A DNA stretch of 64,000 nt, from the NCBI GenBank assembly GCA_021828105.1, contig JAKATG010000016.1, positions 62,001 through 126,000 of the forward strand, read 5' to 3'. Position numbers and translations under genes: made by a program. Below are positions 15,831 to 23,367 of the stretch, in pieces (positions within the stretch are counted from its first letter, which is position 1; every line of letters starts with the position of its first letter). Under the pieces are notes generated by a model. That model saw only the letters and a list, made by a program, of their open reading frames with translations. It made no database searches and was not told where the DNA came from. This DNA comes from Taklimakanibacter sp021828105 (lineage in GTDB: Bacteria; Pseudomonadota; Alphaproteobacteria; Rhizobiales; Aestuariivirgaceae).

Positions 15831-16898
15831 ATGAAAGCGCTGCGTTTCCACAAGGCTCGTGACCTGAGGCTCGAAGACGTTCCTCCGCCACCCAAGCCGG
15901 TCGGCGATGAAGTGATCCTGAAGATCTCGCATTGCGGCATCTGTGGGACTGATCTGCATGAATATGTCGCCGGGCCGATCATCCTGCCAATTGAGCCCCA
16001 TCCCGTGACCGGTGCCAGGATCCCCATCATCCTGGGCCATGAATTCTCGGCCGTGGTCACGGATGTCGGAAAGACGGTAACGACGGTCAGGCCGGGTGAT
16101 CGCGTGGCGATCCTCCCGCATCTGATGAAGGCCGGGGACTACTATGCGCGCCGCAATCTGGGCCAGTTCAGCGCGGCGACGGGCCTCGTGGGCCTCACCT
16201 GGCATTGGGGCGGCATGGGTGAATACGCCCTGGTGCCGGAGCAGAATGTCGTCAGGCTTCCGGACAATGTGAGCGACGAGCAGGGCGCCGTGCTCGAGCC
16301 TTCGGCCGTGGCGGTGAATGCCATCGACAATGCCGGTATCGTAGCGGGAAGCACCGTGCTGATCACCGGCGCCGGTCCCATCGGCGCACTGACCGCGCTT
16401 GCAGCGCGCGCGGCCGGCGCCTCGAGGATCTTCGTCTATGAGCCGAATGACGGTCGCCGCGCGCGGCTCGCGGATTTCGAAGGCTTGTCGCTTCATGGCG
16501 GATCGACCGACGATCTGGTCCAAAGAATCGAAGCCGAGACGGAATCGGGCGTCGGCGTCGATGCCGCCATCGAATGCGCTGGCCATCCTGCGGCACTCGA
16601 CCTGTGCATCAGGGTGACGAAGCGCACCGGAACGATTGCGCAAGTCGGCCTCTTTGTCGAGAAACCCGAGGTCGACATGTTCAAGCTGTGCGAGAAGGGG
16701 CTGAGGCTCGTCGGCTGCTGGGGCAATGACATTACGCTCGGGCCGCGCCTGGTTGCCATGATCGCGAGCGGCAGATTTCCGGCGGAGCGGATCATCACCG
16801 GACGCGTGAGCCTGGAGCAAGCCGTCACAGAAGGATTCGAGACGTTGACAGAGGCCGGCAACGATCATCTGAAGATTCTGATAAATGTTGCGGGCTGA
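15831..16898 (+). CDS. Zinc-type alcohol dehydrogenase, 2,3-butanediol dehydrogenase-like, structural zinc lobe lost
   Basis: This medium-chain dehydrogenase has 355 residues. The catalytic zinc ligands are visible: C38 in CGICGTD, H70-E71 in LGHEF and E156 in VLEPSAVAVNA. The NAD-binding domain has GAGPIGAL (~180-187), and GWGGMAEY-like HWGGMGEY is typical of butanediol dehydrogenases and relatives. The four structural-zinc cysteines expected at about residues 97-115 are all absent (the segment reads LPHLMKAGDYYARRNLG), so this lobe is metal-free. The start ATG at 15831 follows GGTGAGG. It is downstream of the OYE gene, probably in one transcript. The substrate is not determinable. Confidence 0.85.
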   Translation: MKALRFHKARDLRLEDVPPPPKPVGDEVILKISHCGICGTDLHEYVAGPIILPIEPHPVTGARIPIILGHEFSAVVTDVGKTVTTVRPGDRVAILPHLMKAGDYYARRNLGQFSAATGLVGLTWHWGGMGEYALVPEQNVVRLPDNVSDEQGAVLEPSAVAVNAIDNAGIVAGSTVLITGAGPIGALTALAARAAGASRIFVYEPNDGRRARLADFEGLSLHGGSTDDLVQRIEAETESGVGVDAAIECAGHPAALDLCIRVTKRTGTIAQVGLFVEKPEVDMFKLCEKGLRLVGCWGNDITLGPRLVAMIASGRFPAERIITGRVSLEQAVTEGFETLTEAGNDHLKILINVAG

Positions 16899-16962
16899 GC
16901 CATAACTCCAATTGTGGATTGGAACGACAATTGCTGAGGCCATAAACACCCATCCTTTTTGC

Positions 16963-17604
16963 TCACGGCTGGTGACGCAGATATATAGTCGTATCAAGCC
17001 CGGGGAGGACGGTCGCCTGCATCGACGATCGTGTGTTGAATCGTTGGTGAAAGGTGGTCAACGATGGCCGGCCGTTTCGCCATGACCATGCATCGAAGCG
17101 GAAGTCCAGATAGGCAAGTGCGACGGCGACAGTGATCGAGCCAACATTCACTTGGCAGAGCTCGCGCTGCCAGCGAGCTTCGAGTGCATCGAGCGCACGC
17201 TCCACCCTGAGCTTCTGGCGGTCGAGCCAGGTGTGCCAATGCAAGCGCTCAGGCCGCTGTGCGATTTCATTGCGATATGCGACGGCCGCATCGGCAATCC
17301 CGATTCCGATGGCCTGCAGCGTCAAGGTGCGGTGACGTTCGTCCCCACCACGGGCGAGCAGTTTCTGATCGCACGCCTGGTTGAGGTGGTCGACAATGAC
17401 GCGGGAATCGTGAAGCACGGCTCCGTCCGGTGTAACCAGGACGGGTATCTGGGCGATCGGAGAAAGAGCGGCAAGCTCCTCATTCTCGGTCGCCACTTTG
17501 ACGTCGGTCGCAATGAGCTCCAGCTCGCCGCCCAGCCCGGCTTCATGTGCAGCCACGAAACATATCCGGACGTAGGGCGAGATCATATCGCCGTAGATCT
17601 TCAT
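16963..17604 (-). CDS. Glutathione S-transferase family protein
   Basis: This 213-residue GST-like protein has an N-terminal thioredoxin fold (MKIYGDMISPYVRICFVAAHEAGL). The glutathione gamma-glutamyl site is recognisable as SPIAQIPVLVTPDG followed by LHDSRVIVDHLN (cis-Pro in QIPV, Ser/Asp as DS). The helical C-domain covers residues ~85-205. The S-P near residue 9 marks the catalytic serine position of many bacterial GSTs. It is the last gene of a short leftward set, 17 bases after the GntR regulator and behind the DUF1932 dehydrogenase. It could conjugate or isomerise a pathway intermediate, but the sequence does not say which. Confidence 0.85.
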   Translation of the reverse strand: MKIYGDMISPYVRICFVAAHEAGLGGELELIATDVKVATENEELAALSPIAQIPVLVTPDGAVLHDSRVIVDHLNQACDQKLLARGGDERHRTLTLQAIGIGIADAAVAYRNEIAQRPERLHWHTWLDRQKLRVERALDALEARWQRELCQVNVGSITVAVALAYLDFRFDAWSWRNGRPSLTTFHQRFNTRSSMQATVLPGLDTTIYLRHQP

Positions 17605-17620
17605 GTGAATCCGTGGAGCT

Positions 17621-18280
17621 TCAGACCGCGTGCCGCGCGAGAGCCGCCAGGCTGCGTTCGAGCGTTTCGGTTACATTCGCCAGGTGACTGCGCATCGCTT
17701 TGTCGGCACGGTCCTGATCACCGGCGCAGATCGCCTCGACGATCTCGGTATGCTCGCGGATGGACTGGTGGATGCGGCCCGGAAACAGGATGGTGCGGAA
17801 CTGGAAGCGCACGATCTGCGAGTTCAGCGTCGCGAGCAACCGGCTCGCCGTCTGATGCCCGGAGATCTTACGGATCTCTGCATGCAAGGCGCCATTCTGG
17901 CCGGAATAGGTGGTGAAATCTTCCTTGTCGATCGCTTCCCGCATGGTTTCGAGAATGTCGCGCAGCCGCTTGCGGTCGGCGGCATTTGCCTTGGCGGCCG
18001 CCTGCCGGGCGATCAGCGATTCGAGCGAGGCGCGCACTTGCAGGATTTCCAGCGCCTCTTGCTCACTGATGACCCGGACGCGGGCCCCGCGATTGGGCTC
18101 GGAGACGACCAGGCCTTCCTGCTCGAGCTTGCCCAGCGCCAGCCTGACATTCGACCGATTGGTGCCGAGCCACGCTGCCAGATCCGCCTCGACCAGCCGC
18201 TGGCTCGGCATGAAATGACCAGTCTCGATCGCCTTGCGCAAGACCGCTGTCGGATCGCTCTTTTCCTTGCTGCGTGCCAC
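17621..18280 (-). CDS. GntR-family transcriptional regulator with FCD domain
   Basis: This 219-residue regulator has an N-terminal winged helix-turn-helix (residues ~10-70: VEADLAAWLGTNRSNVRLALGKLEQEGLV spans the recognition region). The all-helical FCD ligand domain (~80-210) shows the metal-site pattern of the family: LHAEIRKISGH, then REHTEIVEAI and MRSHLANV. FCD proteins usually bind organic acids and repress nearby catabolic genes through TTGT/ACAA-type palindromes. The GTG start at 18280 is preceded by AAGGAACGAGG. It lies between the DUF1932 dehydrogenase and the GST. The TTGT-NN-ACAA repeats at 19342, 24323 and 30701 are its likely operators, which would make it autoregulated. This link is inferred. 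Confidence 0.9.
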   Translation of the reverse strand: MARSKEKSDPTAVLRKAIETGHFMPSQRLVEADLAAWLGTNRSNVRLALGKLEQEGLVVSEPNRGARVRVISEQEALEILQVRASLESLIARQAAAKANAADRKRLRDILETMREAIDKEDFTTYSGQNGALHAEIRKISGHQTASRLLATLNSQIVRFQFRTILFPGRIHQSIREHTEIVEAICAGDQDRADKAMRSHLANVTETLERSLAALARHAV

Positions 18281-18316
18281 GTCCCTCGTTCCTTTCCGCT
18301 TGTCCCCGTGCTCTCG

Positions 18317-19225
18317 TTACGTGCCGGTTGCACGAACGTGATCGCCTGCGCCCGCTGCCAGGATCAGGTCGAGCGTTTCAAGCCACTCGTCATCGTGTCT
18401 CTTTTTCAGGGCGGGACTGCCGTCAGAAAGGTCGGCGGCCCAATCCTGACGAAGCGCTGTCGCCATGGCCATGAGCGGCTCGAGCCCTGCTTCCCTGACC
18501 GTGGTCGCGACTTCGCGCATCTCGGCGGCGCGTCTGCGCCCGTGCACCAGCGAGCGCCCCACTTGATGGCCCGCATACTTATTCCAGTCGGTTCCCGGAA
18601 ACGTATCGTTCAGTGAAGCCAATACGCGACTCTCGACGCCATGCGCGCGCGCCGCGAGAAAAGCTTCCGAGCACAGGGCCTCGATACCCTTGATGATGAT
18701 GCTCCGGCACATCTTGGTCGCGGCGGCAATGCCGACCTGGTCCGCGACGACTTCGAGATTCATGCCATAGCCGCAGAGCCCGTTGACAACGGAGGCAGCA
18801 TGGCTGCCGGCCAGCAGGATTGGAACGGCGAGCGCGCGTGACGGCACGGGCGCCATGATCGCGCCATCGACATAGGCGGCTCCTGATCGCTCGATCACAG
18901 CGGCGCTTGCCTTCTTGGTGCCGGGCGAGACCGAGTTGAAGTCGAGGAAAATCTGTCCGGGCTTGAGATAGGTTGCGGCTTCTCTCGCAACATCGAGCGA
19001 TGCGGCTGCGGTGACCAGAGACAGAACGATTTGCGCACCTTGCGCGGCTTCAGCAGCCGACACCGCGAATTCGATCCCACTGCCTGTGAACTGCGCCGCC
19101 TTCTTCGTGAAAGCAGGCGTCCCCTGAAGAATGTCGTAGCTGCGGACAGGCACGTGGCTGGTGAGCGCAGCACCGAAAATCGCTCCGGCTTCGCCGAAGC
19201 CGATGATGCAGAGACGGTGGGTCAT
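18317..19225 (-). CDS. NAD(P)-dependent beta-hydroxyacid dehydrogenase-like protein (DUF1932)
   Basis: This 302-residue protein starts with a Rossmann motif (LCIIGFGEAGAIFG, residues ~5-18). It contains FLDFNSVSPGTKKA and VDGAIMAPVPSRALAVPILLAG in the positions of the substrate loop of 3-hydroxyisobutyrate/6-phosphogluconate-type dehydrogenases. The catalytic lysine candidate is in ATKMCRSIIIKGIEAL, and a C-terminal helical DUF1932 domain follows. The start ATG is at 19225. The next gene, 36 bases on, is the GntR regulator. It runs divergently from the M24/VOC pair across a region with the TTGT-TG-ACAA operator. The family oxidises 2- or 3-hydroxy acids; the exact substrate is unknown. Confidence 0.85.
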   Translation of the reverse strand: MTHRLCIIGFGEAGAIFGAALTSHVPVRSYDILQGTPAFTKKAAQFTGSGIEFAVSAAEAAQGAQIVLSLVTAAASLDVAREAATYLKPGQIFLDFNSVSPGTKKASAAVIERSGAAYVDGAIMAPVPSRALAVPILLAGSHAASVVNGLCGYGMNLEVVADQVGIAAATKMCRSIIIKGIEALCSEAFLAARAHGVESRVLASLNDTFPGTDWNKYAGHQVGRSLVHGRRRAAEMREVATTVREAGLEPLMAMATALRQDWAADLSDGSPALKKRHDDEWLETLDLILAAGAGDHVRATGT

Positions 19226-19341
19226 GCCGATCGAGCTCAGTGTTTGATTCGCACGATTGTCATCAATTTGGGCGACAATGTCAATTGATTAACTTGTGGA
19301 GAATATTGCGCAAAACTCATTAACAGAGCTGGCTCTATACT

Positions 19342-19357
19342 ATTTTGTTGACAAAAT
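19342..19357. promoter_or_regulatory. Putative GntR operator, copy a (ATTTTGT-TG-ACAAAAT)
   Basis: This is a perfect inverted repeat with 7-base arms around a TG centre, in an AT-rich region between divergent genes (19225 leftward, 19402 rightward). It lies 45 bases upstream of the M24 start. The TTGACA hexamer at 19348-19353 is inside it and could be a -35 element, so a bound repressor would block polymerase. The same architecture occurs at 24323 and 30701. FCD GntR proteins commonly bind such sites. Confidence 0.65.
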
Positions 19358-19401
19358 TGATAACAGTTATAAGCGAAGGTATCCGAGGTGGGAGACGCCC
19401 G

Positions 19402-20550
19402 ATGCCACTGCATTTCACGGACCAGGAATTCGCCGCCCGCAAAGCGGAGACGATCGCCCGGATGGCGCGGGACGGCCTCGATGGTCTGCTGATGTTCCGC
19501 CAGGAAAGCATGTATTACCTGACCGGCTACGACACCTTCGGCTATGTCTTCTTCCAGTGTCTGTATCTTGGGGCCGATGGGCGCACGACGCTCCTGACAC
19601 GCGCACCCGATGCACGCGCCGCCCGCTACACGTCAAATATAGAAGACATCCGCATATGGGCGGATCGACCGGACGCCAATCCCGCTGCCGAGCTCAAGAC
19701 GATACTGGCCGAGCATGGCTGCGCGGGGCACCGTCTCGGCGTCGAATGGGAGGCCTACGGGCTCACGGCGCAGAATGGCCAGGCGCTTGCCGCAGCCCTC
19801 GAAGGCTTCTGTCGGCTGGTGGACGCTTCGCTCCTGATCACGCGTCAACGTGTCGTGAAGCGGCCGGCCGAGATCGCCTATGTGCGCAAGGCTGCGGAAC
19901 TGGCGGATGCTGCTTTGGCCGAGGGTCTGCGGCTGGCGAAGCCCGGCGCATTCGAAGGCGACATTCTTGCCGCCATGCAGGGCGCCGTGTTCAAAGGCGA
20001 TGGCGACTATTCCGGAAACGAATTCATCATCCAGTCGGGCCCCGGGTCGCATCTCGGCCGCTACACGTCCGGCAGGCGCCATGTCGCCGCCGGCGAGCAA
20101 CTCACGCTCGAATTTGCCGGCGTCTATCGGCACTATCACTCCTGCCTGATGCGCGTGGTGACCATTGGCAAGGCGAATGCGCGGCAGCTCGAGATCCACA
20201 AGCATGCCATGGCTGCACTGGAGGCGAGCTCCAATGCGCTACGCCCTGGCGATCCGGTCGGCAATGTCTTCAACGTCTATATCCGGACGCTCGAGAAGGC
20301 CGGCTTCATCGAGAACAACCTGAATGCTTGCGGCTACAGTCTCGGCACCACCTTCTCGCCGAACTGGATGGACTGGCCAATGCTCTATCGCGACAATCCG
20401 GTGATCGCCGAGCCGGGCATGGTGTTCTTTATGTTCCTCGCCATCACCGACAAAGGTGTGAGCGGGATTCCCGGCGAAACCTTCCTCGTTACCGACACCG
20501 GCTGCGAGCGGCTCGGCAAGGCGCCGATCACTTGCGCCACTGAAAGCTGA
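19402..20550 (+). CDS. M24 family creatinase-like hydrolase lacking most metal ligands
   Basis: This 382-residue pita-bread-fold protein has an N-terminal creatinase domain (to ~150) and a C-terminal M24 domain. The dimetal ligand positions align to E237, C248, Y312, F345 and E359, so at least three of five are changed. It should work without metals, as creatinase does. H217 (PGSHLGRY) lies where the conserved catalytic His of the fold is expected. Metal-free or divergent M24 enzymes include creatinase and ectoine hydrolase; the nearby EhuB-like binding proteins make an ectoine-hydrolase-like amide hydrolase conceivable. The start ATG at 19402 follows GGTGGGAG; an earlier in-frame start at 19345 covers the operator and is rejected. 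A VOC gene follows after 27 bases. Confidence 0.8.
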   Translation: MPLHFTDQEFAARKAETIARMARDGLDGLLMFRQESMYYLTGYDTFGYVFFQCLYLGADGRTTLLTRAPDARAARYTSNIEDIRIWADRPDANPAAELKTILAEHGCAGHRLGVEWEAYGLTAQNGQALAAALEGFCRLVDASLLITRQRVVKRPAEIAYVRKAAELADAALAEGLRLAKPGAFEGDILAAMQGAVFKGDGDYSGNEFIIQSGPGSHLGRYTSGRRHVAAGEQLTLEFAGVYRHYHSCLMRVVTIGKANARQLEIHKHAMAALEASSNALRPGDPVGNVFNVYIRTLEKAGFIENNLNACGYSLGTTFSPNWMDWPMLYRDNPVIAEPGMVFFMFLAITDKGVSGIPGETFLVTDTGCERLGKAPITCATES

Positions 20551-20577
20551 TCTTCACCGAACAAAGGAGAGCCCGCA

Positions 20578-21036
20578 ATGCCCGCGAACTATCCCTTCAG
20601 CCGTGTCCACCACGTCCATGTCATCGTCCGCGACATGGCGAAGGTCGAATCCTTCCTGCGCGCCATCGGCATCGAGCTCACCGACTACGATCACCCGGGT
20701 AACTACACGCTCCTCGAGGGCAATGACGCCGAGACGCTGGCCTCGATCCACTACAAGTTCTGCCGCATCGACGGCGTCGATCTGCAATTCATGTCGCCCA
20801 AGGATGACCGGCCGAGCCGGCACAAGACCTTCCTTGAGATTCGCGGGGAAGGGGTGTTTAGCATCGGTTTTCTCGTCGATGACGTGGATGCAGCCGAGGC
20901 CAAAGGCAAGGAACTCGGCCTTGAGGTGCAGCAGAAGGGACGGCATGAAGACGGTTGGGGCTTCACCTATTTCGACACCGCCGACACGCTCGGCATCAAT
21001 CTCACCGTGCGCCAGAACCCCTTTAGTGAGCGGTGA
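20578..21036 (+). CDS. VOC superfamily (glyoxalase/dioxygenase-like) protein
   Basis: This 152-residue protein has two beta-alpha-beta-beta-beta modules: VHHVHVIVRDMAKVESFLRAIG at the N-terminus and FSIGFLVDDVDAAEAKGKELG in the second half. The metal ligand candidates are H13 or so in the first module and the final E/Q region near GWGFTYFDTADTLGINL. The family includes lactoylglutathione lyases, epimerases, extradiol dioxygenases and resistance proteins, so the reaction is open. The start ATG at 20578 has AAAGGAG upstream. It is 27 bases after the creatinase-like gene and is probably co-transcribed. A terminator hairpin follows. Confidence 0.85.
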   Translation: MPANYPFSRVHHVHVIVRDMAKVESFLRAIGIELTDYDHPGNYTLLEGNDAETLASIHYKFCRIDGVDLQFMSPKDDRPSRHKTFLEIRGEGVFSIGFLVDDVDAAEAKGKELGLEVQQKGRHEDGWGFTYFDTADTLGINLTVRQNPFSER

Positions 21037-21040
21037 TCGT

Positions 21041-21060
21041 GGGCCGCATCAAGGCGGCCC
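21041..21060. terminator. Bidirectional terminator hairpin
   Basis: Arms GGGCCGC (21041-21047) and GCGGCCC (21054-21060) flank a six-base loop, in the 30-base gap between the convergent VOC gene (stop at 21036) and the peptide-binding protein (stop at 21067). There is no T tract; the call rests on stem and position. Confidence 0.6.
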
Positions 21061-21066
21061 CATCAA

Positions 21067-22668
21067 TCATGCCAGCCACCAGCGCTCGGCGATCTTCAGA
21101 CCGTCATTCTCCCAATTGGCGGCGACATCGCCATGGGCAAGCTTCCTTGAATTGGCGGTCACGAAGTTGTTGAAGACGAGGACGATGACACCGCCATCAT
21201 CATGCACGAGCTGCTGCATCTCGGCGTAAATGGCCGCACGCTTGGCTTCATCCAGCTCGGCGCGGCCTTGCAGGAGTAGCTCATTGAAGCGCTTGTTCTT
21301 CCAGAAGGTCTCGTTCCAAGCCGCATCGGCGGCATAGACGGTCGAGAACATCCAGTCGGCGGTCGGGCGGCCGCTCCACGACGCCACGCACCAGGACTTC
21401 TTCATCCAGATATTGTCCCAATAGGCATCATCCGCCTCGCGCACGACATTGATGTCGATACCGCATCTGGCCGCCGTCTCCTTGATGAGGATGGCCGCAT
21501 CGACGGCGCCTGCAAAGATCACATCGGCGGCGGAGAGATCGACCTTCAGGCTGTCAAGGCCTGCCCTCTTCAGATGGAATTTGACCCTGTCGGGATCGTA
21601 TTTGTGCCTGGGCTCGGGGTCGATCGCATATTTGACCGACTTGGGTATCGGATTGTCGTTGCCGACCGTCGCATGGCCGCGGAAAATCTTCTTCTGGATC
21701 TCGTCACGGTCGATCGCGTATTTCATGGCCATGCGCACATCGTTGTTGTCGAAAGGCGCCACCGTCGTGTTCATCGGCAGAACATAATGGCCATACCCCG
21801 AAAGCTCGAGGAGCTCGACGTCAGGATTGCGCTTCAAGAGGTCAAGCGTTTTTAGATCGGCGCGACCGATCCAGTCCACCGCGCCCGTGGTCAACGCATT
21901 GGTGCGCGCCGTCACATCGGTGATGGCGATGAACTCGACCTCATCGAGATAGGGCTGGTTCGATTTGTGGTAGTTCGGGTTGCGCTTGAGTCGTGCGGAC
22001 AGGCCCGGCTCGAATTTCTCCAGTGTAAAGGGGCCGGTGCGAATGCCGGACTGCCAGTCTGACTTGCCGTCGTTGGTCGGCATGATCGGGATGTGATAGT
22101 CGCTTACCAGATAGGGGAAGTCGGCGCTGCCGTCCTTGAGCGTGAAAATCACATTCTCCGGACCATCCGCCTTGATGTCGGTGATCGGCTCGAGCAGCGA
22201 CTTGGCGGCTGATTTGGATTGAGGCCCCATATGATGGCGGAATGAAGCCACGACATCATCCGGTGTGACCGTCTTGCCATGGTGGAAAGTCACGCCCTTG
22301 CGCAGCCTGAATACCCATTTCCTGGCGCCATCGGAAGGCTCGAAGGATTCGGCGAGATCGGCAACGATATCGCCCTTGGCGTCGATTTCGGTGAGGCTGT
22401 TCGACAATCCACCCCAGAAGGCACATTGGGTGAAAGTGTCGGGGTAACCCACTGGATCGAGTGTGTCGGTGGTGGCGCCGTGCGCGAGGCCGAAGCGGGC
22501 TGAGCCGCCCTTCTTTGGTTCGGCGCGCACCGCTTTGATGAACATCGCATTGCCGGCGGCGGCCGTGAAGCCTGCCGCCAGGGCGAGTTGGACGAAGTCG
22601 CGGCGTGAGACCTTGCTCTTGCCGGCAAGGCGTGTCGCTATCTTGAGCTTGTGCTCGAATTCGCTCAT
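21067..22668 (-). CDS. Orphan oligopeptide/dipeptide ABC substrate-binding protein (SBP_bac_5), Tat-exported
   Basis: This 533-residue class C periplasmic binding protein has a twin-arginine signal (SRRDFVQLALAAGFTAAAG, residues ~21-40). The SBP_bac_5 body shows characteristic segments such as DTLDPVGYPDTF, KWVFRLRKGVTFHHG and GPFTLEKFEPG. These proteins capture di/oligopeptides, nickel or opine-like compounds for Dpp/Opp-type importers. The start ATG at 22668 is preceded by AAGGAGAT. No matching DppB/C permease or DppD/F ATPase genes lie nearby. It is last in the leftward EhuB-like/DUF1989 set, so it either uses a transporter encoded elsewhere or acts as a periplasmic sensor or scavenger. 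Confidence 0.9.
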   Translation of the reverse strand: MSEFEHKLKIATRLAGKSKVSRRDFVQLALAAGFTAAAGNAMFIKAVRAEPKKGGSARFGLAHGATTDTLDPVGYPDTFTQCAFWGGLSNSLTEIDAKGDIVADLAESFEPSDGARKWVFRLRKGVTFHHGKTVTPDDVVASFRHHMGPQSKSAAKSLLEPITDIKADGPENVIFTLKDGSADFPYLVSDYHIPIMPTNDGKSDWQSGIRTGPFTLEKFEPGLSARLKRNPNYHKSNQPYLDEVEFIAITDVTARTNALTTGAVDWIGRADLKTLDLLKRNPDVELLELSGYGHYVLPMNTTVAPFDNNDVRMAMKYAIDRDEIQKKIFRGHATVGNDNPIPKSVKYAIDPEPRHKYDPDRVKFHLKRAGLDSLKVDLSAADVIFAGAVDAAILIKETAARCGIDINVVREADDAYWDNIWMKKSWCVASWSGRPTADWMFSTVYAADAAWNETFWKNKRFNELLLQGRAELDEAKRAAIYAEMQQLVHDDGGVIVLVFNNFVTANSRKLAHGDVAANWENDGLKIAERWWLA

Positions 22669-22724
22669 TGCGGGTATCTCCTTCGAAGTCCCTGTTCAAT
22701 CAGTTGCGAATCGGTAGGAGAGCG

Positions 22725-23336
22725 TCATCTCTGGCGGTCGGAAATGATCCTGTAGTGAGCATCGCGCGGCGTGCGCGCCGGGCCGTTGACGGGCGTGATA
22801 TCTTGCGGACAGCTCGAGAACACGACGAACAAGTCCATCTCAGCGCGGAGCGCGACCAGATCGCCCGGCTTGGTGACCGGCGGCTGGCGAAGGACCTCGC
22901 CTTTCGGGCCGACCGTCACGTTGAAGAACAGGTTGAGCGGGCTCGGCGTCGTCGGTGGCGTGACGTCGAACTCCTGCAAGGCCTCGGCGAGATTGTCCTG
23001 GCAGTTCCGGTGGTATTCCTTGGCGCCGAGCTCGGTATAGACGGACTGGTTGCAGGCACAGAGAAGAGCATCGTGCCGGCCGGGAGTGGTATCGTTGACG
23101 ATCGTGAGCATCGGGCGGCGCAGATTGCTGGAGAGGGTGTCGCCTTCATTGACATAGACGCGGCTGTTGACGGAACGGGTGTGCTCCATCGACATCATCT
23201 CGCTCACATCGCTGGCGTTGAAGGCCCAGGTATCGACCGCCTGATGGCCATGTGTATTGATGACTTCGATCGTCTCGCCTCTGCGCAGCAATACCGCTTT
23301 GCCGTGCCGCGCCGGAATCAAACCTAGTTCTGACAT
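22725..23336 (-). CDS. DUF1989 / urea carboxylase-associated family protein
   Basis: This 203-residue protein of the DUF1989 family is often encoded beside urea carboxylase or amino-acid catabolism genes. The family hallmarks are visible: NTHGHQAVDTWAFN near residue 27, MEHTRSVNSRVYVNEGDTL, the Cys/His motif CNQSVYTELGAKEYHRNCQDN (about 115-135), and the C-terminal block RAEMDLFVVFSSCPQD. Some homologs are now linked to guanidine or carboxyguanidine metabolism, with the conserved Cys/His residues likely binding metal. The start ATG at 23336 is preceded by AAGGAAC. It sits between an EhuB-like and an oligopeptide-type binding protein, which suggests a role on an imported nitrogen compound. No urea carboxylase gene is present here. 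Confidence 0.85.
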   Translation of the reverse strand: MSELGLIPARHGKAVLLRRGETIEVINTHGHQAVDTWAFNASDVSEMMSMEHTRSVNSRVYVNEGDTLSSNLRRPMLTIVNDTTPGRHDALLCACNQSVYTELGAKEYHRNCQDNLAEALQEFDVTPPTTPSPLNLFFNVTVGPKGEVLRQPPVTKPGDLVALRAEMDLFVVFSSCPQDITPVNGPARTPRDAHYRIISDRQR

Positions 23337-23367
23337 ATATGTTCCTTCCGTCTGCCGGTTTCTCAGG

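Noticed and set aside
16909..16933. Inverted repeat CAATTGT/ACAATTG between the alcohol dehydrogenase and GST genes
   Set aside because: AT-rich weak stem with an 11-base loop and no T tract; neither a good terminator nor linked to a promoter.
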